Below, piece after piece: positions 11,583 through 21,507 of a stretch of DNA of 64,000 nt. The notes below the pieces were generated by a model. It ran no database searches, had not been told where the DNA came from, and worked only from the letters and a program-made list of their open reading frames with translations. The DNA lies in the NCBI GenBank assembly GCA_029717555.1, contig JAMDHS010000038.1, positions 1 through 64,000 of the forward strand, in the 5' to 3' direction. Origin of the DNA: Peribolospora baueri. Its lineage: Eukaryota; Basidiomycota; Peribolosporomycetes; Peribolosporales; Peribolosporaceae. Position 1 is the first letter of the stretch, and each line of letters starts with the position of its first letter. The translations under genes were made by a program, and so were the position numbers.

Positions 11583-14500
11583 ATGTACGACACCAACGAT
11601 GCCCAAGTCGCTCTCAACGTACCGCAGATCGTCCAGGTTCGTTCGGGCTTCGGACATTTCTTCTGCCCACCGGAGCCTCGCTCAAGAACATTTTGCTGGA
11701 CTTGAACCCACCACGCACATGGTATTTGCACAGCTGCTGCACCGTCTCTACACCGCTGACCCCACCAACCCGTTGCGGCCCGGCGAAACGCAACACATCG
11801 AGGGCTTGCTGCTCCAGGCCCTTAGGAGTCCTGATGCTTGGGGTTTGATCGAGCCGCTGTTAGGACACGAGGTGGGTAAATATGGGTGTTCGACAGCTTC
11901 TTGAGCTTGTAAAGGCAATAGATAGAGGTATACAGTGTCTTACTGCTGTTATTTTGTTTGCTATGTATTCGCCCCCGTCCTCCAACTGCGACACTTTTGA
12001 ACACGAACAGGAAGCCCACGTTCGTTTCTTCGGGGCTCGAGCGGCTCAGATTAAAATCTCTAGAGACTGGTTCGTTTTCATTTCTTTAGCTTTCATTCTC
12101 CATTACTGCCTCTCGACTACTGAGAATCACACTGAAATGTTCATGTATTCACTTCACAAGGGATACCTTGCCTCCTGGCCAGATCCTCGCCTTCCGCGAT
12201 CGTCTTGTCGAGTGGACATCAGCCTTTTCCGCTCGACAGACCCAAGAAGATCGTGCAGTGCAAAGGAAACTCTGTGCAGCTGTGAGATTTGACACGGGCG
12301 GCGTGGAAAGGAGGACATGTCGGTGGGCGACTCTGATGACGTAGCTTGATTTCTCGGTCTTCCTAACCTCTACTGGTATATACGCCGTGCAGCTCGCCAA
12401 CCTTGCTACGAGACTCCTTTCTCCTCCTCCGACCACCGTACGATGGGAGGAACCATATCCAAAATGGAACGACTGGCTGCTGTCGACGACGCTAACCATG
12501 GTCGGCAAGGGTGCGTCTAGGGAAGCTGTGCTGGAGTGGATGAGGATCGGTGTTGAGGATGTGGGCGGCGCTGAGGTAGTTGGCGATCGGTGAGTGCGAG
12601 CAGCTGGATCCGGTGCATGTGCGTTTTGAGGTCCTTAATGAAGGGTATGTGCCACCACGTTGTTGTTCCAGATCGAACCTCGAACAGTCTTTGCAAGAAT
12701 CTTCTCCACACGTCGTTCGCACCATTGTAGACGCGCTTTCGGCTGTTCCCCTGCCACAAACCCCTCTGGGAATCTCTCAGCAACGCGAGGTGAACGCTGC
12801 CCTAGCGTGCTCGGGTGCATGGGTGCGATGGGGTTTGAAGGGAGAGTGAGTGTGACTGCGGGGACGAGCGAAAGATCTCTGCGACTGACGGGTTCGGTGC
12901 GTTCTTGGTCAACAGAGAGATCCTCCCCATCGTACCGGGCTTGTTTCAGACACTAGCACACCCGTCCACATTTGCAGGAGCAGCCGATACACTTGCAGAG
13001 TTCTTGTCCTCCTCTGCACTGGGGCCGAACCTGAGAAAGGCAAACCTGGACGGCCCTCTGAACGCTTTCTGGCAAAGCACTTTTCTACAAGAAATTTTGC
13101 GAGAAGGTGCCGAAGGTAAGTGGCGGAAACTGTTTCCGAACGTTTTGCGTACGTCGGCGGATTGATCTTTGACCTGGTACGGACCTTCAAGCTGAAGTAG
13201 ACGCCATCATCTGCTGTCGCCATTGCAGATAGCTCCTCTCCAGCTCTTCACTCTCTCTCGAAACTTCTGACTACATACTGCGAAGAAACACTGGACAACA
13301 TCGCGGACTCCTTGCTTTCCCCAGAAACGCATCAGCTCTTCAAACTCCTCCTTCAACTAGCCGCATTTCCTGGCTGTGGGAATGTTGAAGAGAGGGCTTC
13401 CGAGCTCACGCTCAACTTCTGGACGTACTTTCAGGAGAAGTGTTTTGACGAGGGTATTTACTTGCCGGCGCAAGGCGAGGCGTCCCAGGTGCATGCCAGT
13501 GACGGGAACGGGGACGAAAAGCGTTTACAGGCTGCGGTCGTCCGGGACGTGTACAATCGAGTCGTCCACACTTTTCGGAAGAAGATGCAATGGCCCGCGC
13601 CGGAAGAGCTGGCTGACTGGACGAAAGGTACGTTTTGGCATTGAACGTTCGAAATAACAGCGGAACACCACTCTAACCATTCCTTCTTGCGCGCTACTTT
13701 TTATGTCTCCTGGACCCGTTCAGACCAGAACGCAGAATTTCAAAGCTATCGCAAAGACGTGGGCGACAACGCTCTCCTTCCTGCTTATTACCTTTTGCGG
13801 GAGGACTTGTTGGCCGCGCTTGTGGACACGCTGGTGGGGCAACTGTCTTCGCCAAGACAAGTGGGTCAGGGCTGGGAGGTGAGTCGCTTGTCGAGATAGT
13901 TACCTTACGTCTCAACGCTTATTGAATTTGCATTGGCGTCTTTCTTCCTGTAACACAGGACGTTGAGGCGACGATGTGGTGCATGAACTCGGTGTCCGAG
14001 GCCATTCCGGAAGACGAACAGGTCCATCTGCCGCGACTGTTCGGCAAGATTTTGCCTCAGTTCCCCGCTGGGCATGATGGGGAACGTTTGAGGATAACAG
14101 CGTTAGGTTTGATCTGTGAGTTGTGCAAGCTGGGACTTGGTTGGAATGATCGCTGAAGAGCCCGTGTGGCTTCCTTCTTCACCACAAGTCAATACGGCCG
14201 AGTCATCTCAATGGTTCGCCAACGACCCGGACAATTTGCGGCACACGCTCGACTTTGTCATCAGCTCCTTCGCATTCGCCAGCCCAGCCGTCTCCAGCAC
14301 AGCTGCGAACGCCCTCAAGGGCCTAACAGACAAGTGCCGTTCCCACCTCGTCGGGTACGCCGAGGCGTTCGTGGGACTCGAATCGCAGCTGAACGATAAC
14401 GTCGAGCCCGAGGCGCGCGCGAAGGTGCTGCAAAGTGCGGCGCACGTTGTTCAGGCATTGCCGTTGGATCAGGTTGCCGAACTGATTGCAGTGCGTCCCA

Positions 14501-16140
14501 TGATCATCTGATTCCTGCTAGCCGAAGTCTTGAGGTCGTGGACTGACACAAGACGGCGCCCTCGCGTTGTCCTCTCGCATTCCCGTTTGGCAGCGACTCG
14601 TTGACCCAACGATCGCGAAGTTGTTCGCAGTCCTGCAGCCTGCCCATCCGGTGAGAGTATCTCATCTCTTCCACTCCAGCATTGCGACGATCGCTGAGAA
14701 GACCATCAGTCTCGGTTCCTACAGCTGCACCCTGACGAAGCTCGAGGGTTAGTAGTGGCTCAGCTTGACTGTCTTACAGCAATCCTGAGGGGCATGGACG
14801 AGCCGGGCAGCGACTTTGGAGAGATGTCGGAGGAGAGACAGGCTCAAATCGAAGCGACGGTATCGCATCCAACCATCTCGCGTCTGCGAGAGAATCTGTT
14901 CAACGCAATCCGCTTGACCGCGGAGAAGGCGAATGAAGGAGATGTAGCCGAGGTCAGTGAAAAGCGCCATACGTCACCTGTCGGACGGCGCCTTACCTTC
15001 TTTCCAATTTCTCTTCCTTCGTACAGTCTCTGAGCCGCCTAATGAAGGCCTCATCCCTCTGGCCCCGAGAGCTGCTGGCCATAGACCCCTTCCTCCTCCT
15101 TTCCGTCGCCGGTAACGCGTTTGCAGTACACGGCTCGGCGATATGGCTCTCCCTCGTCTCCAGCTTGGTCAATAGATTACCCAAAGGGGACGAGCTTCCT
15201 GTCGAGCGGCGAGACCAGGTCCGGAGCGTCGTCGCTTTGGTCGCTCAGAGCATGTTCGGCACCGTTGGCAACTCTGAGGCCATGGACGAGTACCCAGAAT
15301 TGGTTCAGACTTTCTTCAAGATGATGACGGATGTAAGAGCTGAACATCGCCGCGGCCTTGTCGATGTGACCGGTGACGTGACCCGCTGCCTTCCTTTGGT
15401 TTCGTCCATTGACCGTCCGCTCGCAGCTGTTCTCGAAGGTCGGCCAGGTGTCGGAAGGTCTGCCTCCAGACGAGCTAGAACACATTGTACAGTTCGCCAT
15501 CGTTGGTCTCGGCATGCAAGAGCGCAATGCTTGCCTTGCCGCGATCGGCTTTGTGGTAAGCAAAGATGCTGGCATCGATTTTATGAACTGGCCGTAACTG
15601 TACAGTAACACTGACAGGTCATGGTTTCTATTACCGGCTGACAGTCCGCCAGCTACAAAGTGCCAAGCGTCAGCCCGTCGTCGCCATTTGCGCAGGTGTT
15701 AGGCCCCATCGTCCGTGCGCACGTACCCGATGCCCTCTTCGCTGTCCTGCGCGGCGTGGGTGGACATTCACTGAGCTCGACCGTGAAGCCGCTGGCGCAG
15801 GTGTTGTATCAAGTCAATCTGCGATATCCGGACGAGAGCAGAAGAGCGATCGTGCAGTTGCTCGCGCAGGTGAGTGGAAGGAGAGCTGATCAGGGAGAAG
15901 GAGTGAGCGGCCGGTCAAAAAAAACTGACGTTGGGGTATACGACCCACGTGCACTCTGTCCGCGTTGCCCAGGACGGGTTCCCATCCCCACGAGCGACGC
16001 CAGAAGGCAAGAAGACGTTCCAACAAGGCGTGCTGTCCTCGCGCTCAGTACGCAAGACGGAAAAGCTCACGCAGGAGTTGAGCCTCGTCTGTCGCGGGCT
16101 GGAGAACACCGCGTTTGGGGCCGCCATGGGGTCTTTTTGA
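11583..16140 (+). CDS. Importin-13-like karyopherin beta
   Basis: A nuclear transport receptor of the importin-13 / S. pombe Kap111 / yeast Pdr6 type, which would carry cargo through nuclear pores under Ran-GTP control. The 17-exon model is join(11583..11636, 11734..11871, 12011..12069, 12161..12281, 12393..12589, 12672..12845, 12916..13115, 13229..13627, 13724..13878, 13959..14115, 14189..14490, 14594..14747, 14780..14952, 15027..15332, 15427..15555, 15645..15869, 15973..16140), 1036 residues; every junction closes in frame. The N-terminus matches the family closely: NVPQIVQLLHRLYTADPTNP, then RFFGARAAQIKISRDW and KLCAALANLATRLL, corresponding to the importin-beta N-terminal domain. The rest is alpha-helical HEAT-repeat-like sequence, ending NTAFGAAMGSF-stop. 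Two donors are GTTCGT and one intron is only 32 nt. The importin-13 assignment rests on the N-terminal third. Confidence 0.85.
14748..14779 (+). other. 32-nt intron in the importin gene
   Basis: GTTAGT donor and CTTACAG acceptor only 32 nt apart. Reading through gives consecutive in-frame stops (TAG TAG); removing it joins LTKLE to AILRGMDEP in frame. Confidence 0.75.
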
Positions 16141-16647
16141 CGTGTGCGCCAGGAAGCAGATAGTTGGCTAGACTGCGCTCTACGGAAAGCTCGCGTAGTT
16201 TACAGTTTCCGTCTCGCGCTCTCGAAGATCGGTTCGCCGTGGGGGCTCATCGCCTGTCCTTCCTAGTTCCCAATCCCATCCCCATTCGCCATGCCCCTCC
16301 CCCCCCTTCCGCTTCGTCTCACCGGATTTCCTTCCCGCCAAGGCCTCGCGCGCGCCCCGCAACGATACCATCCACGCTGGCATCTTTCCTTCGCACCAGT
16401 CAGTAGTCCGCTCCCATCGTTCCTTTGTAACACTAGCGTTGAGTGAAGCGCTAGATAAGTGGTGATCTTCCCAAGGAGTGCGCACGTATCCATCCGCGTC
16501 TCGCGTCGGGAGCGAGCAAAGAAGAGAGAGAAGTGTCGAGTCGAATTAGCAGCGAGATAGATTTGGACATAGGATATAATATATATCGATCGATCGATCT
16601 GGCAATAGCAAATGTCGATATCAACCGCCCATCCCATTCTCTCTTTC
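16141..16647. other. 3' flank of importin gene, upstream of 5S rRNA
   Basis: C-rich then A-rich sequence with a (ATCG)n run at 16585-16600. No coding sequence is supported. The stretch immediately before the 5S gene shows no recognisable external promoter, as expected for an internally promoted Pol III gene. Confidence 0.4.
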
Positions 16648-16766
16648 ATCTGCGGCCATAGGACCATGAAAGCACTGCATCCCGTCCGATCTGCAAAGTT
16701 AAGCATGGTACCGTTGAGTCAGTACTGCGGTGGGGGACCACGCGGGAATCCTCAATGCTGCAGTTT
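16648..16766 (+). rRNA. 5S ribosomal RNA
   Basis: About 118 nt matching fungal 5S rRNA in its conserved blocks: GCGGCCATAGGACC near the 5' end, GCATCCCGTCCGATCTGC, AGTTAAGC, and GGGGGACCACGCGGGAATCC before the 3' strand of helix I. The ends pair (TGCGGC at 16651 with GCTGCA at 16758-16763), giving the closing helix. The internal control region for TFIIIA/Pol III lies in the middle. A run of TTTTC repeats immediately downstream can act as the Pol III terminator. It stands alone in the spacer between an importin gene and a convergent gene, so 5S genes are dispersed rather than inside the rDNA repeat. The ends are accurate to a few bases. Confidence 0.92.
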
Positions 16767-16810
16767 CGTTTTCGTTTTCGTTTTTTGTTTTTGTTTCTTT
16801 TTTCCTTCCT
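16764..16810 (+). terminator. T-rich Pol III terminator after the 5S gene
   Basis: A series of T4-T6 runs (GTTTTCGTTTTCGTTTTTTG) begins within a few bases of the 5S 3' end, the usual termination signal for RNA polymerase III. Confidence 0.6.
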
Positions 16811-17571
16811 TCGCCTTCCTATTTATTACTTTTACTCCCCTTTTTTTGGGTAGCAAGAGGGAGGAGGAAGGAGCGGGACGACCGGATTTTTCAAAACAGG
16901 CGTGACTAGAGAATGCAACAAGAACGAGATTCCAAAGAGGCTGACCGACGGGCCGTGAGGACGGCGGTGCGAATAGGGCACAGAGACAAGACAGCAAGAG
17001 CGAGGCGGACGGACAGGAGGGAGGAAGGGGAAAGGAGGGAGGCGACTAACTAGCGAGGACCGGCACGGACGGAGGTGGCGTATGTATGACGGGAACGGGC
17101 GACGTTCGCTCAAGGTGGTATGAAGACAAATGGGTTGAAGAATCGGCGAGCCGGAGGCTGGCAGAACTAGCTGAACGGGGGCGGTCTGGAAAGCGAAAGG
17201 AGGGGGGATCGAGAAGCGGGAGGTGTGCAAGGAACGGAGACGACGATCGATGACCGAAGAGATGAGCAAGAGGCGAAGAAGACAGGAGGGAGACGAGGAG
17301 CCTCCTGTGGGGCGAGGCGAGGCGAGGGATGGAGGGATGAGAAAAGGATAAAGGAACGAGATTGCCGGTTCCCAGGTTCCCGGTCCCGGTCGGGAAGAGG
17401 GAGTTTGAAGCAGAAAGAATAGCAAGCGGGGGGATCGAAGGTGAAGATAAAAGAACGAATGAGCGAAAAGCGCCAAAAGTCCGAGGAGAAACGAGCGACC
17501 CAGGGAAGGGAAGAAAATGACAAAAGAAGAGGATAGAAAGAAAAGAAGGAAGGAAGGAAGGAACGGTCGCT
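16811..17571. other. Convergent 3' region
   Basis: Purine-rich on the + strand (GGAGGAAGG, GAAGGAAGG runs), lying after the 5S gene and before the stop of the minus-strand disordered-protein gene. It probably holds that gene's 3' untranslated region. The open frames here on the minus strand are leucine/serine/proline-rich low-complexity shadows. Confidence 0.4.
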
Positions 17572-20500
17572 TCAAGCAGCGTGGATGGTAGAGAATAGGC
17601 CCTTGATGTGGTTCAGCTCGGCGAGGTCCGGGTTGAGCAAGGGCGGCGGTGGATCGCGTCCCGGCTCGCGTCCCGATCTCGTCGCCCCTCCTCCTCCACC
17701 ACCGCCGCCGCCCGGCAGCACCTTGGCCTCGTCCTTGGCGGCAGCGAGCGGCGTATGGCCTTCAGCGCCGGCGTCGTGGCAAGACGTCTCGGAGACGGAG
17801 GAAGCGGAGGAGGAGGAGGAGAGGTTGACAAAGCTGCTCCCGGGCGACGTGGTCGCGCCGGGCGTCCTCCTACCGCCTCCGCCGCCGCCGCCGCCAACGC
17901 CTTCCTCGCTGTCGTGCACGACCATCGACCTCGAGCGCAAGGTGTAGGGCGAGAGCGCGGTGCCATCGCCGCCTGGCGCCGGTCCGGATCCAGGCCCATG
18001 TGCGGGTCCGGGTCTGGACGCCTGCAAACCCTTTTCGCTCCGGCTGCCGGGGACGGACGCATCGGTCGACTCGGCCGCGGCGGAGAGGCGCGAGGGAGCC
18101 CTGCCAGCCGGCTTGGGCGCGTCGGAGGGCTGACCGAGAAAGGAGTACCTCGTGGCGGCGACGGCGACGGCGACGGCTCCGTTACCGTGAGAAGAGGTGG
18201 AAGAGGAGTCGAGCGAGGTGGTAGAGGTGGCGAAAGTGGATGAGGAGGAGGACGAGGCTGCGGTCCACTTTGGCGTCGTCACGCTGGGCGGTTGAGCTTG
18301 GTGAGCTGCGAAATAAGAATCGGTGGCGCCCACGCCGACGGGCGAGCGGGGATAGATAGGACGGGAGGAGGGGAGTGGTGGGGGAGCGTCGTGGAGCTCC
18401 CTCTCGAGCATCCAAGGGCTGCGTGGCTCGCGGAAGGAGAACCTGTCGGTGGTGGGCGACGAGCGGGACGAGCCACTGGGCGAGATGGGCAACGACAACG
18501 GCAACGGTGGATCGAAGGAGACGGAGACCATGCGGCGGAGCGCGGCCGCTTTCGATTCGGGCCTGGCGTGGGGAGAGGAGGGGACGGAAGGAGAGCGAAG
18601 AGAAGACGACGACGACGACGACGAGGGGCCGCCTCGGCCGCGGGACACGCCACCGCCAACGGACTCTTGCCCTCGACCTCCTCCTTCGCTGCCGCCGCCG
18701 GCGGTCGTCGTCGAAGTCTCCTCGGTGACACCAAGGCCCAAGCTGGCAACCACGTCTCTGCTCCAGTCTTCCGCCCTGTTCCTCCCCGAGCCCGACTTTT
18801 TCTTTTTCCTTCCCATCGAACCTGCGCCACCGCCGCTGCTGCCGCTGGTGGGGCGAGAGGACGCGTGCGAGCCAGTTCCTGCCGTGGAGGGTCGTACGGG
18901 GGGACGAGAGGACAAGGAAGAGAAAGAAGTGGGGCTCGTGGCAAACCTGGGGCTCGAGGGCAACGCGGGCAGGGTGGAGCTGGAGACGCTGGCGGGCGAT
19001 GCGGCGGAGCGGGCGAGGGAGGGAAGCGAGGACAGCGGTCGGGGCTGGTTGAGACGGGCGCGAGAGTGCGCGTACGCGGCGGCCGTCGCCGGTTCCGGAG
19101 GGAGGGGCAGGGGGATGGGAGACGACGAGGGCGAAGTGCGGGGAGCGCTGGCAAAGGTGGGAGCGCTGGGGGCAGGCGGCGTGCGACTGAGATCGATGAA
19201 CGAATGGGACGAAGGCGCTACGTCGTCATTGACGGTGTAAGACCGCGAACGCTCCGCGCGGGGCGTTCCCGGCATGGCTACGGGTACGGGTAGGGGGGCC
19301 GCTCGATCTGCGGAGCGACCGTCGGATGGAAGGGGCACGTCGTCGGTTTTGGGGCTGGGCAAGAGCGTGGAAGAGGGGTATGACCTCATGGCCGGCCTGG
19401 TGGGAGGAGAAGGGCGACCATCACCACGGCCAGGACGAAGATGGGAGTGGCTCGTCCTGGGCGTTTCCATCTCAGCGACGCCATAAAAGTCGTATCCCTC
19501 ATAAAGAGACCGTCCGCCGGCGCCCTTGTGACCGGTAGTAGCATGATCGGCCGCCTTGTGCCTCCTCAAAGAGCTGCTGGACGAAGAGCGGGGTAGGAAG
19601 GGGTCGGGCATGCGACGCGTGGGAACGCCTGCTCTGGAAGGCGGCGGAGAAGGGTGGGGTAAGGAACCGGCCTTTGTTGCGGGGCTGCTGCCGCCAGAGC
19701 CATGGCCAACGTCGACGCCGACGATCATCTTGGTCTTGCCGGTGTTGGAACCGCCTTGTTGGCGAGGGTAGTTGGCCGCCTCGACCTCACTGACGCCGTA
19801 GTAATCGAACTCGGAGCCTCGCTTTTCTGCCTCGCCGCCGCCGTCAACGTCTTCAGAGGAGGAGGAAAGGCCGGACCGATTGTGAGGAACGTGGCGTTGA
19901 CCAAGGCCGGGAGCGTGATGGCTCGTAGCTGCGGTGGTGGTGGAGGAGAGGGCAGTGCGGGAGGTAGTAGGGGTGAGGTCGAGAAAGTCCTCGGAGCCGC
20001 TTACGCTCTCCGGAGTGCTCGCCCGACACGTCGAGTCCCTCGTTCTCGATCCCGACCCCGATCCTGATCCAGGACGCCGTCCCGTCCCCGTTCCCGTGGC
20101 GGTAGCGCCGACACGTGGAAAAGAGGTGGTCTCGTGAGGGGCGGACGGCAGCGGGTGTGTGGGGTTAGAGACGGGGGAAGCGAAGAAGGGTCTTCCGGAG
20201 GAGGAGGTGGCGGGGAGCGAGTAAGCATCGGAGAAGCTCGCGGACCGAGTCCTTTCCTTGCCCTCGACGTCGGAAGGAGAAACGGCGCCGAAACTACCGA
20301 TGAGGGTCAAGACTTTTTTCTTCTTCTTCGACTTGGCCTTGGCCGTCGTCGTCGTCGTCGTCGCGGCGGCCGTCCCCCCAAGGTCGTTGTCACCCGCCGT
20401 GCCCGGCTGGTCCTTCTTCCTTCCCTCCTTTTCCGCCTGCTTTGCCTCCTTCTCCTCTTTCTTCTTCCGCCGTTTCCTCTCCTTCTCCTCCGTCTTTAGC

Positions 20501-21507
20501 CTCGCCTTGACAGAGGAGTTGAGCACGGGCGGAGGCAGAAAGTCGCCCGAGAGCTCGTCGCGCACTCTCCGTGCCGTACGTTCCACTGGAGATCCGGGCA
20601 CACCGGGCGCTCTCAGATGGTCACCGGAGAAGTGGGAGACGCTTACGACGCGGCTCAGGGCGCGGCGGGCCCTGCCCAAGCTGCGTCTTCGCCTGGGCTC
20701 CGTTGCGGAGGCTTCGGCGGCGGCGGCGGAGGTAGGAGAAGGTGGTGGAGGGGAAGAGAGGGCGGAGGGGGAAGAGAGGGCGGAGGGAGAAGGAGGTACG
20801 AGACCGTCGGTGGAGGGTCGGGTGTGGGAGTGGAAAGGAAAGGCAGAGAGAGAAGCAGAATCCCTCTGGACGTCGAACGAGGCTGCGCGGCGGCCGGTGG
20901 AGAAGGGAGAGAGGGAGGCGGAAGCGTTGGAGGAGGAGCGGGAGAGGAAAGAGAAGCGAGAGGAAGAAGAAGCTACTGAGGAGGAGGCGTGGCGGGCGAA
21001 AGTGCCGATGGAGGCGGGAGCGGTGGCGAGGGAAGAGACGGAGGGCGTGGATGCGGAGGCGGTGGTGGACGAAGCGGAAGCCGAGTCGGGGACGTCGCAG
21101 AGAGCCTCGATGGCGCAAGAAGACCGCGAGTCCGCTTGGGGGCGACGCTGGACGGGCAGAGCGTCGAGGGCTTGACGTCCGTGGCTGTCGTTGTCATCGT
21201 CGTTATCGCCATCGTTGTCGCGTCGACGGTTCGGATCTGGCCGAAGCGCCGGCTCTCGTCCGTCGCCGTCTGCAGAGCTGGGCCGCATGGCGACCGATGA
21301 TTTCCCACCGGCCACGGCTGGCGCAGGAGCGGACGAGACGTCTTCGTCGCCGTCGTCGTTCTCCGTGAAAGAGGCGTCGCGGTCGATGCGGATGACGGAG
21401 GAGGGAGAGAGAGGCGACTGCGAGGGGAGGGGCGAGCGAGGGCTGTCGGGAGCCGAGGGGTCGTCGCGGCGTCGCTTGCGCCACTTCCAGGGTATCATGT
21501 TGGACAT
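17572..21507 (-). CDS. Large intrinsically disordered protein of unknown function
   Basis: An uninterrupted 1311-codon frame starting at ATG 21505-21507 (MSNMIPWKWRKRRRDD). I recognise no domain. The protein is dominated by Ser/Pro/Arg/Gly runs, with a charged KKK/EE-rich segment at about 350-400 (REEKERKRRKKKEEKEAKQ type) that may form a short coiled coil. It contains a few non-repetitive islands that look conserved: KVLTLIGSFGAVSPSDVEG, RSASFSDAYSLP, EDWSRDVVASLGLG, and a C-terminal tail NPDLAELNHIKGLFSTIHAA. Such islands in a disordered chain suggest short binding motifs, but no partner can be named. No transmembrane segment is seen. The lack of introns over 3.9 kb contrasts with the intron-dense enzyme genes around it. 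Confidence 0.6.
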   Translation of the reverse strand: MSNMIPWKWRKRRRDDPSAPDSPRSPLPSQSPLSPSSVIRIDRDASFTENDDGDEDVSSAPAPAVAGGKSSVAMRPSSADGDGREPALRPDPNRRRDNDGDNDDDNDSHGRQALDALPVQRRPQADSRSSCAIEALCDVPDSASASSTTASASTPSVSSLATAPASIGTFARHASSSVASSSSRFSFLSRSSSNASASLSPFSTGRRAASFDVQRDSASLSAFPFHSHTRPSTDGLVPPSPSALSSPSALSSPPPPSPTSAAAAEASATEPRRRRSLGRARRALSRVVSVSHFSGDHLRAPGVPGSPVERTARRVRDELSGDFLPPPVLNSSVKARLKTEEKERKRRKKKEEKEAKQAEKEGRKKDQPGTAGDNDLGGTAAATTTTTTAKAKSKKKKKVLTLIGSFGAVSPSDVEGKERTRSASFSDAYSLPATSSSGRPFFASPVSNPTHPLPSAPHETTSFPRVGATATGTGTGRRPGSGSGSGSRTRDSTCRASTPESVSGSEDFLDLTPTTSRTALSSTTTAATSHHAPGLGQRHVPHNRSGLSSSSEDVDGGGEAEKRGSEFDYYGVSEVEAANYPRQQGGSNTGKTKMIVGVDVGHGSGGSSPATKAGSLPHPSPPPSRAGVPTRRMPDPFLPRSSSSSSLRRHKAADHATTGHKGAGGRSLYEGYDFYGVAEMETPRTSHSHLRPGRGDGRPSPPTRPAMRSYPSSTLLPSPKTDDVPLPSDGRSADRAAPLPVPVAMPGTPRAERSRSYTVNDDVAPSSHSFIDLSRTPPAPSAPTFASAPRTSPSSSPIPLPLPPEPATAAAYAHSRARLNQPRPLSSLPSLARSAASPASVSSSTLPALPSSPRFATSPTSFSSLSSRPPVRPSTAGTGSHASSRPTSGSSGGGAGSMGRKKKKSGSGRNRAEDWSRDVVASLGLGVTEETSTTTAGGGSEGGGRGQESVGGGVSRGRGGPSSSSSSSSLRSPSVPSSPHARPESKAAALRRMVSVSFDPPLPLSLPISPSGSSRSSPTTDRFSFREPRSPWMLERELHDAPPPLPSSRPIYPRSPVGVGATDSYFAAHQAQPPSVTTPKWTAASSSSSSTFATSTTSLDSSSTSSHGNGAVAVAVAATRYSFLGQPSDAPKPAGRAPSRLSAAAESTDASVPGSRSEKGLQASRPGPAHGPGSGPAPGGDGTALSPYTLRSRSMVVHDSEEGVGGGGGGGGRRTPGATTSPGSSFVNLSSSSSASSVSETSCHDAGAEGHTPLAAAKDEAKVLPGGGGGGGGGATRSGREPGRDPPPPLLNPDLAELNHIKGLFSTIHAA

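Noticed and set aside
14659-14687. Possible 29-nt intron in the importin gene (GTGAGA...CCAG)
   Set aside because: Removing it shifts the frame into a stop within a few codons, while reading through keeps SIATIAEKTISLG in frame.
18279-20500. Plus-strand frames antisense to the disordered protein
   Set aside because: Gly/Arg/Ala-rich mirror frames of a low-complexity GC-rich gene; no independent support.
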